DNA of 64,000 nt, from positions 3,472,001 to 3,536,000 of the forward strand of contig NC_133955.1 of the NCBI RefSeq assembly GCF_031877795.1, in the 5' to 3' direction. Positions 13,601 through 24,863 of the stretch are shown piece by piece; position 1 is the stretch's first letter, and the number at the start of each line of letters is the position of its first letter. Position numbers and translations under genes: made by a program. Under the pieces are notes generated by a model, which did no database searches, had not been told where the DNA came from, and saw only the letters and a list, made by a program, of their open reading frames with translations. The stretch is from Strix aluco. Taxonomy: Eukaryota; Chordata; Aves; Strigiformes; Strigidae.

Positions 13601-16600
13601 GGATGGAAGTGTAACTGCTATCTTAGCACGTATGATGCATGGATAAGAGATAGCCAAGTTATTTAGCTCTTTTCATCCTGTATGTTACTGTGTCGGGGAA
13701 TTTACTGCGATGCTTGTACAGGAATTGCTTTCTGGTGGACATACATCTTGTATCAGCCGAAGAGATCTTGTCCAATGTAGGCTATGTATCACCGTGACAG
13801 TGTAAAGCATGCTGTCAATGAAATGCTTTAGTTGCTTGAAATTGCATCCATATACAGAGTTTTACCAACCTAGAAATATTGATTAGGGAAATCAATTTTT
13901 TCACATACTCGCAGCACAGCAGCATTGCTGAAACTTTGCATGGAGCTGATACCTACAGAATCCTTGGCAGCTTCGAGCAAAGGGCCTCTGCAGGCATGGG
14001 GCAGCTGATAATGGAGGGCAGGAAGCAATAAATGAAGATCAAGTTGCCAGGTTTTATTCAGGATATGTTTGCTCGGTGAGTGACGGGACATTGTTCACGC
14101 TGATATTTGACCTTGCAGCTTTTTCTAGTTTGTTTGCCTCATGAGGACCTAGGAAGAGCTCAGATCCTGTTTCCAGCTATGAGATATGGCTACAGGGTCA
14201 TCAGGGAAAGGAAGAGCTTTGTCCTGGCCAAGATGTTTGGAGGAGAACAAGTCCCTTGCTCGTAAGCAGAGACTGGAGACTCACTTCTAAGCACTTGAAA
14301 TCTGCCAGATACTCAAAAGTGCCTTGGTTTGCTGGCAGAGGGAGTAGAGGAAAGGCTTTTCATCCTCCTTATCTTTGGGCCCAGGAACTCTTGTGGCTGA
14401 GCTGTGTAATCTTCTTCAAAACAAGAGATTACTGAGACTTCTCCTTATGTTTCCGTGCCTCTTCTTGGTGGGACTGCTGCTGAGCTTTACCTTCCTCTCC
14501 TTGTCTCCCCTCCGGTCCCCCTGTCCCAAGTTCAGTGTTATAATGCTCTGTTGAGGGTAAAATCCACAGTAATGTGGTAGTTGCTCTTCTGCTGTGGTCA
14601 GGGTTAAAATGTGCACGTGGGCTTTAGCCTCCTTTTATCCATGCAGCTATTTTCCAAAGTGCTAGTTGGGTTTTGCAAATTCACGAGCAAAATATTGGCT
14701 GTGTATAAAGATAAATTTCTGAAATATAGTTGTGGGTTTTTTTTTTTTTCCTCCACTTGGACAGAAAAACCATCCTTGGATGCATATGGGTTAGGAGAGT
14801 GAAGCAGCAGCATGTTTTATCACGGGATGTCTGCAGTGGGTATATATTATCCATAAGATAAGAGTTACCTGCTAGAGGAGGTCCGCCGATGGCTGCTATC
14901 CCAGCAAAGAAGGCAGCAAACCCCAAGTAGCTGTGGAGTTTTTCCACACCCACTAGATCCACCTGTTTGTAAAACAAAATGGATAATTATTGACTGAGTT
15001 CATGTGAATGCGCAAGCACAAGATGTTTCTTTTCTTTTTTTTTTTTTTTCTGGGGAGTTTCCTCTTCAGCTGCAGTTTTGAAAGGACTTTGCACCTCTAG
15101 GTCTGATCCAGCCTGGAATCCGCTCGCCTCCTTAAGGCCAGCACGGAAATTACTGGGATGCAAGATGCTTTTCTGCCTTCCAGCTGCTTGGGCATCTCCC
15201 AAAACTAAACGCTGCTAAGACTTTGAGGAGGCCACACCTCGATTACTGTGTTCAGTTTTGGGCCCCTCACTCCAAAAAGGCCATTGAATGACTCGAGCGT
15301 GTCCAGAGAAGGGCAACGGAGCTGGTGCAGGGTCTGGAGCACAGGTCTGATGGGGAGCGGCTGAGGGAACTGGGGGGGTTTAGTGTGGAGAAGAGGAGGC
15401 TGAGGGGAGACCTCCTGGCCCTCTGCAACTCCCTGAAAGGAGGGTGCAGAGAGGGGGGAGGAGTCTCCTGAACCAAGGAACAAGCGCCAGGACAAGAGGG
15501 AATGGCCTCAAGCTGCGCCAGGGCAGGGTCAGACTGGCTCTTAGGAAGGATTTCTTTGCAGAAGGGGCTGTTGGGCGTTGGAATGGGCTGCCCAGGGCAG
15601 GGGGGGAGTCCCCATCCCTGGAGGGGTTGAAGAGTCGGGTTGAGCCAGCGCTGAGGGATCTGGTGGAGTTGGGAACGGTCAGGGTGAGGTTCATGGTTGG
15701 GCTGGAGGAGCTTCAAGGGCTTTTCCAACCCAGACGATTCTGTGATTCTGTGTTTTAAACTCTGAATTCCTTCCCAGAAAGAAATGCCAGATTCTAACGA
15801 TGCCTCCCTGTCCGGATCCTGCCGTAACTGGTCTGTGTGTTACGGATAATTCTGGGACTGGGAGCAGATATACACAACCCTCCGTCGTAGCCTTAGTGAG
15901 GTGGGGACCAGGATGAATCCATTCGCTTCCTTTGAGCTGGAGCAATCTCCTTCAGAAAGAAGGATGTGGAAGGCAATTAGCAGGGCAAGATCATTAAAAA
16001 TCTACAATAAATTCCCAGTGCTTCTGTTGCATTGGGGCTGTGGATACCAGTAGGTGGGTTGGAGAGGAGATTTGGGGCTCTCCAGTGGCTCGGACTGGGA
16101 AGGCTGGAGGGGAGACCCGCTCATCAGGTCTGCAACAACCCAGGGTAATTCAGCTTTATGAAAGGATTTTTGGATAATTTTAGAAAGCTGTTGGAAATGC
16201 CAAATACTACATTTTTTTTTTTTTTAATGAAATATCCTACTCACCAGCACAGGGAGGACCAGAGCCATGAACCCACCACAGAAAATGGCGAAGGCCACTG
16301 CGTAGGTCATGAGTAACGGGAAGGTGGTGGCCAGAGGACAGAGCAGGTTAGTGATGCCGCCGAGGACAAGGTAAGCCACGTGGTAGTGATACTTCTTGGT
16401 CCAGTTCTGGTCGGCGACCCAGCCCGAGAGCAGCTGGCTGACTGTCTCCGTGATGCCTGGGGAGAAGAAGAGGTCACGGAAGCCTCAAAGCTGACTTTTA
16501 ATTTTTTTTTTTTTTTTGCTATTTTGCACTGCGTTGCTCTGAAACGCGTCTCAATTCCACCTGCTGCTCACTGTAAAAACATGATCACAAAGGGCTGAAA

Positions 16601-19600
16601 TGCCGGGAAGTTACAGGAAGGCATTTTTAAGCTGTTGTAAAATTCATGCTTTTTTTTTTTTTTTCCCTTTACCTTGGTGCCTGCTATTGCCAAGTGCCTG
16701 TGGGTGCACCAAAGTGGTCTTTAAAAATTCAATTAAGGGCTGTGCACTTGGCAGAAGACTCTGAAATGCCCTTCAGTAAAAATTGGAAAGATAAGCTTGT
16801 TGTTTGATCTTTTTTTTCAAGATAGAGAAAAAGCAGCATATTAAGAAATATGCTTATGAGATTTTAATTTTTATAAAGAAACAAAGAAGGACAGAAGCCC
16901 AGCATTTTTGAAAGGCTCAGCAAACTTTCGATACTCAGTTTTTACATTTCTCAATATGTTCTTATGAACTAAAGATCAGAGGAGTGCTCAGTGTCAGCTA
17001 GTAGCTTGCTGACCACTGTGTCCCTCCTACTCTTAATTCAAAATGTCAGATTAATTGCTGTGCTCTCCTTCTGGATGCCTTGACAGCGTACATGATTTCT
17101 AAATATTATACAGCAGTGTAGAAGTAAAATTTATTTTTGTACAATAAAATATTTTATGATGACTGAGGTTGGAGCTGCTTTCTTAACCCAATGCGACTTT
17201 AGCGTTAATCTCTGCTTATAATCAGGCATGTTCTTGTTTTTTGGAAGGGTTGTGGGTTGGTTTTTGCCCCCCTGGATGTGAATGTGCCAAATCCAAATGG
17301 CTAGATCCAAGTTAATGTGGGTTTTTTTTAAATTTTTCTCTCTCTGCACACATTCCTGGGTCAAACTGGAGGTCTTTGAATGCTGAGTGACTCTGGATTT
17401 CTGTGGCTTGTGGGTTTAAGCAAAGCAGGGATCGTGGTGGGAAGGCTTTAGGAGGACAGATAGCACCTATGTAATTGGAAACTTCTGTTTGTTTGGTGCA
17501 GCGAGGATGGGGGATCATCTAGCTTAGGTTGAGAGAACCACCCACCATGTGAGAGCGACTTTGTACATGTACAGAAGGCAACGCTATATATACAGAAGGG
17601 GGTTAAGGGCTGTGAGCTAAACCTCTTCCATGAAGATTTATTCTAGGACATATTTGGGACTATTTCTTGGCAAGATTTATGTTGCTTTTCTTTCCTATTT
17701 TGGTATCATTGTAATTATAAATGGGTTTAAAAGATTCTTTTGCCTACCAGCCACTGAAATGAGGTAAGAGGCATCCATGCTGCTTATGCCCAGCGTCCTG
17801 GCTCGTGCTACCAGGTGGAAGATGGGCACGAAGTAGGCCAAGTGGCTGAACAAAAAAGACCACGTGAAAATGCAGAAGACGGGATCCTTTAGTGGGGAGA
17901 AGTCGAGGAGAGGCTGTGAATTTTCTTTTTCGGTCGGTGGAAGGGATTTGTAGCTTCTCTTGGCCTCGGTGGCTGTTTCTGGTGAGCAGCTGTCCATGGG
18001 GGGTTTCTCAAGCCTTTCCCAAGCAGGTGTATTTTCTGCCCCGGAGACATCTCTGCCATGGGACATCGTGAGTCCCTCCATGGTGGGAAGGTCCTGTGCA
18101 CTGCGACGCTGTATTTCCCTGTGAGTGGTTTCATCTAAGCATCCCTCGAGGGCTTCTGAATCCTCCTTTGCTGTTAAAGCCCCACGGTTTTGATTTTTAG
18201 CAGAGGAGCGCTGAGGTGGCTGGGTGCTGACGGGTCGCAGCAGCATGCTGGAAGGCACGAGGTTTAGCATGATGCCTCCAAAAATCAGGAGAGTACCTGA
18301 GGGAAGTCAGAAGATGCTTTTTTTTTTTTTTTTCTTGGCGTGGGAAGGGAAGAGCAGTAAGAAATGATCTTTCTAGAACAGGGTGTAGTTTGCACTGAAC
18401 ATGGAGAAAGCTTTGTCATAAGGAGGAGTTATCTTATTATTCCCATTTTTCTAGCTGGAAGGCCCTTTTGCTGTGATGCAGGCAACAAATCCAGAGCTAC
18501 CTCTGGGATTTGGGAGTTTGTTTTGTTTTCCCTCATTACAAGTCATTGATGAACCTTCAGGATGGCCTGATACAGTGCAGTAAAAGTCAGGATTTTCAGT
18601 TTTGGTTTCTGAGATCTCTGTTTTGTCTCTGACTTAACTTTAATGACTGATTAAGTGCTTAATCGTTAGCAAGATGTCCCCAAACTCTCCTAGAAGAGGC
18701 AGAGTTGTTCCTCGGTGCATCCAGTTTTAATTTTTAAAAAGAGCCTCTTATCCTGCCCAGATATGCTCAAATGCCCTCTTAAAGCTGCTGAATTTGAATA
18801 AACGGGCGATGTGCTCACCTTGCCAGCCATATGAATCGATCAGAAGTTGAGTGAACGGCGCTATTAGAAATGTCAGCCCCATCCCGGAGCGGGCGATGGC
18901 GTTGGAGAAAGCCAGCCGTGTCCTGCAGCGCTTGGCCGTCATCACCGCGGCCGCCTGGTAAAGGCAAGCGAACCCCACACCTGCAGGAAGGGAGAGAAAT
19001 TAAGATGTCGGTGTCCAAGGAGTGACTGTTTCATATTGTGAGCTTTAGGAATTCAGAGTCATGCCACCCCAAACTCGCTGTCCCCATAGTGGAGCTGCTC
19101 TGCAGGTTTGTGGGCTGAAAGCGGGGGGACTTCTGCTGGTGCAGTCAGTGGAGAGCAAGATGCGTGGTATTTAATATCTGGGGGTTTTGGGGCTGTGCAC
19201 TTTTAGTAAGGGATGTTAAAAGGCCAAGATTCATGTTGGGTCCAGAAAAAAAGCAAAGTTAGTTGGAACTAGCATGTTGAAATTGGTATGTTACGCTCCT
19301 GAGCATGAAGCTTTGGGGTTTCACACATCATCTCATAGAAAGGAGCTGGGGATGCTTTAGTATTAAAGGATCTGCCTGGTTTAATGTTAAAGGAGCTGCT
19401 TTTACTCGTGGTGCACAGGAAAATCTCTGCCCGACTGAGAGCTGCAGGCTGCTCACCCAGAAGAAGTCCCATGGAGACGCAGAGGAAGGGGACGCTGGTG
19501 GCCTGGGTGCTGAGCAGGCAGCCCCCTCCGACCAGGCCAGCCCCGATGATGGAGGTCGGCCGCTCGCCCAGCCTCCTGCAGACCACGGCCACGAGCGGGG

Positions 19601-22600
19601 CTGGAAGGGAAAGGAGGGAGAAATCCCAGGCTGAAGATGACAAATGCTGCTTTGCAGGGCTCGGGCACTTGTACTGGGGTCGTTGCATCTGGTGCCCTGG
19701 GGAGTGGTCCATGTGCCACCTTGGGAGGGAGGGGGTGACAAGAAATTCGGGATGGGTGATTATTGAGGAGAGCGGCCAAGAGACTTTGCCTCGTACCCTG
19801 GGAGCTCAGGGGACAAGGCAGGGGAAGGAGTCAAAGCCCAAACTTTCAGATGTCCTGAGCCTGCTTCCTAAAGTGGCTGTGAATTATTCAGCAGCTGGCT
19901 TGCTCGGATGCAATAATATTGGTGTTAGGGATGAGACTTTGCTCTGAATGTATGTAAGAAACCTGCTACAGCGACGTGTTGTGACACACACGATCCCCTT
20001 GGACTACGTTCCTGCTAAGACGCGTGTGGGTAGCAGCCGTGTCCAGCCTGCAGCAGTCTGGGATGGAAATGGGATCTGCAGAGCATCCTCGGTGCCCCTC
20101 ATAGCAAAGCAAGTGGCCTTGAGGTTGAAGTGCTGCCCCAATCCCTACGGATGCCAGCTCACCTCCTAAGAAGCGCAGGGAGGACATGATGGAGCCGATC
20201 CAGCTGACTTGCTCAGAGGAGCCCCCCACCTCCTCTTGAAAAGCCACAAAGAAAATCCCAAATGTCTTGAGCATCCCCATCACGAGTACGTTGACCTGAA
20301 TTGGAAGCAGATGGAGGTGAGATGCCACAGGGGTCAGGCGGGAGGAAAAGCTTTGCCTTGTGCTTTCCTTGAATGAATAATTTGTTGTGTTGTGGGAGAA
20401 ACAAACTGGGACACATTAACTGGTGGTGTGTGCGTTGGGGGAATATCAGCAGGGTGGACTGGTGGTGGCCACACTGCAGTTTCATCTTAGCAGACCCTCC
20501 TGGAGCACAGGTCTGATGGGGAGCGGCTGAGGGAACTGGGGGGGTTTAGTCTGGAGAAGAGGAGGCTGAGGGGAGACCTCATGGCCCTCTCCAATTCCCT
20601 GAAAGAAGGGTGCAGAGAGGGGGGATGAGTCTCTTGAGCCAAGGACCCAGCGCCAGGACAAGAGGGAATGGCCTTAAGCTGCGCCAGGGCAGGGTCAGAC
20701 TGGCTCTTAGGAAGGATTTCTTTGCAGAAGGGGTTGTTGGGCGTTGGAATGGGCTGCCCAGGGCAGGGGGGGAGTCCCCATCCCTGGAGGGGTTGAAGAG
20801 TCGGGTTGAGCCAGCGCTGAGGGATCTGGTGGAGTTGGGAACGGTCAGGGGGAGGTTCATGGTTGGGCTGGAGGAGCTTCAAGGGCTTTTCCAACCGAGA
20901 GGATTCTGGGATTCAAAAATAAAACCTTCTGTGCAAACTGGCTTTTCCAAAGGAAATGAACAAAATAATACTAGAACCTGACTTTTGTAGGGTTTTTTTG
21001 CTCTGTAAGTTATTTTTTAATACTAAAAAATAATCTACATGGGTCTCAGCACTACTGAAGATCACTAGGAGTTGACGAGGTGTTGAGCAGAGCAGGGATG
21101 GACATTAGCTGGTGCAGTTTCCCAGGCTTGCCCTGCCATGGGGGCAAAGGACAGTTTGTGTCCTTAATTTTAACTTCCTCTCTCCTCCCTGGTAGTGGGT
21201 GGTTAATGATTGGCAGCGAGTTACTTTGGATGGAGGGGAAGAAGGGAAAGCTTTCCTGCGCTTCCCAGCTTTCCTAGCTGGGGGATGGCGTTGTCTTCAT
21301 CACTGATGGGAAGGTGGTGTGTGGTATTAAAGCCTGTAGCATGGAGAATTGGTGCCTTTAAGTGGTGTGGAGGTGCCTGGTCCTCCTGAGGGAGAGTAAC
21401 CGAGCGTGTGTGTGCTGCCTGCACCCTGTGCTGCTCCTGCAGTCGGTCCCAGGTGACCCATCTCAGCTCCAATCCTGTGCTGCCCCGAGATGGGATCTCA
21501 CCTTTACCAAAGGTACAAGACACCCCTTTGGGGTTTGACATCCCAGTGGTGGTGTGTATGAGTAGGGAAAAGTCATCTTATCATTGCAAGCTGACTGTTG
21601 GCCCTGGACTGCAGGTTGGGCACCCTCATTTACATCACTGCAATGTTTTTGGGTGGCATTTCCAGGGGAAGGTTTGTGTCTCTGCTCAGCCCCCAGTGAA
21701 ATGGGTGATGGCACTTGGCACGACTGATTAGTGCCCTTAGCTCGGTGGGATCAGCCTGCCCTGTCCTCTGCTCTGTGTGAGTGAGACTCGAGACTTTCTC
21801 TCCGCCCCAGCTCCAGCAGGGTTCAGTTGAATTTGTTCTCTGCTTACCAGGAAGAAGTGAAACACCACTCCCCATGCCCACCCTCTGTCCGCAGTTTCGG
21901 TGCCTGGGCTCTTCCCAGCTGCCAGAGCCTCCGTCTCTTCCTCCTTCCTTTCCCCTGGAAATGAGAATTTCAGGATATATTAACACCTTTCTGTTTCAAT
22001 TAAACTGTTCCAGTGAAGGCATCAGCTGCCTTTGAACCCTTAACTCCTTGGCTGTTAATGAGGTAGGCACCAGTATTTTGCATTCAGCTGGCAAAAGCTT
22101 TTGAGAGGGGGTGAAGCTTTTACCAACCTTTTTGCCAACAGATGTTCAGTTAACTGCCTGTCCCTGTAAAACAGTTTAATACCCTTTCTCTTTCCCACCA
22201 AATTACTGTAACCCCTTCAGCTTTAAGGGATGTTAAGTGACAAGCACCATACTGCTGCTTTAGAGCAGATAGTTTGGTTGGTTTGTGCCAGAAGTCGGGG
22301 GGTCACTGTCTATCTCTATCCATCGCTGTGCTCTCTTACACCATCCTTCTCTGCTTATCTCCCTCCCATCCTCTTGCCCGTCCTGTGCCTCTGCCAGTGA
22401 CAGGATCCTGCCCAGGGGAGCAGCTGGACCCTAGACCAGTCGGGGCTGATGAACCTGAAACTTTTCCTTACCGCCTTGCTGCTGCATGCTGGAAAATCCT
22501 CCACAAAACAGTCGATTGTAAAGAGGAATCGTCTCTTCATTTGCTCCAGAGACTAAATCCCCCCTTCCTGACTTGGCACCCTGAAGTCTGGTCCTTCATT

Positions 22601-23815
22601 CGCCTCCGGTGAGGACGATGAGCCCCGAAGCGGGACATGGAGCCCGTCCTCCTCCTCCTCCCCGGAGGCAGAGCCCGGCTTGTGGGGCCCCAAGGCCAGG
22701 AGTCCCTCCCCTTCCCCAGCCGGGAGCAGGAAAACCTGGGGCTTTCGGAGCAGAAATCCTGTTGGGAGGAAAGAAGCGGGGAAGCCTGCAAGGGTTATAG
22801 CTCCAAGCAAAGCCCTGGGTCTTGCCAGACATTGAGTGGAGCGGTAGGTGGCATTGGGGGACTGAAGCCAAGCCTGGGGTTGCTGGCGGCTGCCCGGGAG
22901 CAGAGCCCTGCCTGCCCTGCCTCTGCTGCACGGCCCTTGGCCCAGGAAACTGCGTCATTTAGGAGGGGATGGTCTGGGAAGCTTGAGGTTTTCCAGCTAA
23001 GATGGTCGGCAGCTGGAGCGGAGCAGCTGTGCCGCCGCAGCCCGTGAGCGGAGCTGGTAGTCAAGCGGGATTTGTGTTGGCTCCATGCCTCTATTGTAAA
23101 TATGCACAAACTCCTGGGTAAATACAGCCCTCACGCTTCCTCCCCCCGTTTTGGCTGACCTGTCACCCCAATCAGCGTTCCTGAGGTCAGATAAAATTGT
23201 AGGATCGTGATACCAATCTCTGCTCCCCTCCCTTGGCAGAGAAGGCAATGCTGTGTCTTACTGCAGGGGTCCAGGCTATACAGAGCCTATGGAGGAGCTT
23301 TCCCTAGAGCAGGACTTCTAATGAGTGCATTAAGCTTTTATTTAAGTGGAATGGTTTTTGCAGTGAGCATGGTTTAAGGGCTTGAAGGACAGGGGGGCTC
23401 GGCAGGTGGGGTGCTGGCGGCAGCAGCAGCATCTGGTGCAGCATCTGCACTCGGAGCTGTCGGATGTCTGGGAGGAACCGCTCTGCTCGAGCTGCTCCCA
23501 GCTCCGTGGGCTGTCAGGGAGAGGGGAGAAGAGGGACCCTTCAAGACCACCGCAGAGCTTGGACACACCAACTCCTGCTGCTGTGGCCAGAATTAACACT
23601 GACCTCGGCACTGACCACGCAGGGGAGGCTCCTCCTGACCGCCTGTTTCAGCAACGACTGCGAACATCGCTGATAAATGGGGCTGCTCCTAGGAGTAAAG
23701 TCAAAGCAGCGTGAACGTCGTCTTATCTCTGACCCAGCCCAATTTTTTAGCTCATGCTTGGCTTTGAAGCTTCCCTGACAGCTGCAGGCCAGCTCCTTTT
23801 TCCTCCCTTACACAT
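10611..23815 (-). CDS. SLC16A4: Monocarboxylate transporter 5 (SLC16A4), nine coding exons
   Basis: Major-facilitator carrier of the SLC16 family, an orphan transporter of the plasma membrane, expected to have 12 membrane helices. Coding exons, in order of transcription: 23815-23812 (ATG plus one base), 21954-21848, 20295-20163, 19600-19457, 18980-18819, 18296-17748, 16456-16245, 14962-14869, 10765-10611. All junctions are GT-AG and in phase, giving 519 residues against about 487 in human. Recognisable blocks include [71 protein letters not shown] and [10 protein letters not shown], all close to human MCT5. The helix 6-7 loop (in the 549-base exon) is long, hydrophilic and poorly conserved. 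The helix 1 signature reads DRGWAW rather than the usual DGGWGW. Two CR1 fragments lie in its introns. Identity is near certain; the first coding exon is inferred. Confidence 0.95.
15215..15752 (+). repeat. CR1 LINE, 5'-truncated 3' end (copy 1)
   Basis: Begins in the last part of the reverse-transcriptase reading frame (a recognisable [10 protein letters not shown]-like block) and runs to the CR1 3' end, with CTTCAAGGGCTTTTCCAACC and a double ATTCTGTG tail. It lies in the SLC16A4 intron between exons 16245-16456 and 14869-14962, antisense to that gene. It is the longest of four near-identical copies between 15 and 27.3 kb. Confidence 0.9.
20500..20914 (+). repeat. CR1 LINE 3' fragment (copy 2)
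   Basis: Same subfamily as the copy at 15215, starting within it at CTGGAGCACAGGTCTGATG. By eye there are roughly 14 differences over about 420 aligned bases. It lies in the SLC16A4 intron between exons 21848-21954 and 20163-20295, antisense to the gene. Confidence 0.9.
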
Positions 23816-23882
23816 AAGAAGCGTTTGAATGTAGCGGTTTTTCAAGGGGAGAGCCTTGTCACAGGATTTCAACTGCTCGAAT
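23812..23882 (-). other. SLC16A4: SLC16A4 5' exon carrying the start codon at its last bases
   Basis: On the minus strand a strong polypyrimidine tract ending TTACAG abuts this 71-base segment, which ends ATGT followed by a GTAAGG donor. The exon at 21954 has no in-frame ATG before a stop, begins two bases into a codon, and follows a TTTCCAG acceptor. Joining the two gives ATG-TGG-GAA-AGG, i.e. [15 protein letters not shown], the same sort of charged start as human MLKREGK. The acceptor implies at least one further 5' noncoding exon. Inferred from splice signals and phase, not from transcripts. Confidence 0.65.
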
Positions 23883-24185
23883 CTGTAAGAGGGAGAGAGA
23901 TCTGGATTTGTGAAGATGTTGTCAACATCCATTTCCAGCTTGCGCAGGAATCGGGCAGCCAGGGCAGGCAGGGCCAGCACGGATAGGTTTGACCTTCACT
24001 CCAAGGCAGAGTAAGCAAGTAACTCCCGCACAGAACGTTTAACTAGAGGAGGTTAAACATTTCCTAAGAGAAATTCCTCAAAAGTGTTTGAACCTTTACT
24101 ACTGGAGGAACCTCCGTTAATTCAAGTCTTCGTGCACTATTCCTCTTCTCGAGAGAAACGCTCATGAAGGGAGAGGGAGAAGTTA
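23883..24185. other. SLC16A4 upstream region / LAMTOR5 downstream region
   Basis: No coding exon is seen. On the minus strand this is intron or promoter immediately upstream of the SLC16A4 start exon; the acceptor at 23883 implies that the true 5' end lies further right. Confidence 0.4.
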
Positions 24186-24480
24186 CAGAATCCCAGAATC
24201 ATCTCAGTTGGAAAAGCCCTTGAAGCTCCTCCAGCCCCACCATGAACCTCCCCCTGACCGTTCCCAACTCCACCAGATCCCTCAGCGCTGGCTCAACCCG
24301 ACTCTTCAACCCCTCCAGGGATGGGGACTCCCCCCCTGCCCTGGGCAGCCCATTCCAACGCCCAACAACCCCTTCTGCAAAGAAATCCTTCCTAAGAGCC
24401 AGTCTGACCCTGCCCTGGCGCAGCTTGAGGCCATTCCCTCTTGTCCTGGTGCTGGTTCCTTGGCTCAAGAGACTCATCCC
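24186..24480 (-). repeat. CR1 LINE 3' fragment (copy 3)
   Basis: Reverse complement of the same CR1 3' end as the copies at 15215 and 20500. It starts with the tail (CAGAATCCCAGAATC) and breaks off at GAGACTCATCCC. It sits in the roughly 700-base gap between the SLC16A4 start exon and the LAMTOR5 poly(A) signal. Confidence 0.9.
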
Positions 24481-24576
24481 AAAGTTACGTGGCTTGGCTT
24501 TGCAAACAAGGCAAAGCAATGGGGACAGTTTTCACAGCTGGAGCAAACAGAAGCAAAGTCATGTTTTTGCAGGTAA

Positions 24577-24582
24577 TTTATT
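24577..24582 (-). terminator. LAMTOR5: LAMTOR5 poly(A) signal AATAAA
   Basis: TTTATT on the plus strand reads AATAAA on the LAMTOR5 strand, 282 bases past the stop codon. It is the first canonical signal after the stop. Confidence 0.6.
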
Positions 24583-24863
24583 GACTTCTCCAACAAATAA
24601 GGCCACGCACACACATACACCTTGTAGTATCTGATCATTACACGAGCTTGGTGAGTGACCCACGTTTCATCCTCAGCAGTACAAGTGCTAAAATGTGAGT
24701 TGGAGACCCCGAGAGCTGCACAGGAGCTGTTAAGTGGAGAGGGAGAGCCTTCAGCCCAGGTTTGGTACTACAAGCACGTTCCGCGCTGGAGCAGCAGAGT
24801 GGTTGTCCAGTGAGGAGGAGCTGGGCCGGAGGCGGAGTGGAGCGCTGCGCAGGTTCCTGAGGG

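Noticed and set aside
15267-15728. 153-codon minus-strand frame beginning [14 protein letters not shown], with relatives at 20487, 24208 and 26267
   Set aside because: The recurring protein is the antisense translation of the repeated CR1 3' end, so the apparent gene family is a repeat artefact.
19384-19947. 187-codon plus-strand frame
   Set aside because: Antisense to a SLC16A4 exon and its flanking intron; no domain, and the true exon is on the other strand.
22610-23060. GC-rich block in SLC16A4 intron 1 considered as a separate gene or promoter
   Set aside because: Open frames on both strands are composition-driven and no exon signals fit. An alternative promoter cannot be excluded but has no direct support.
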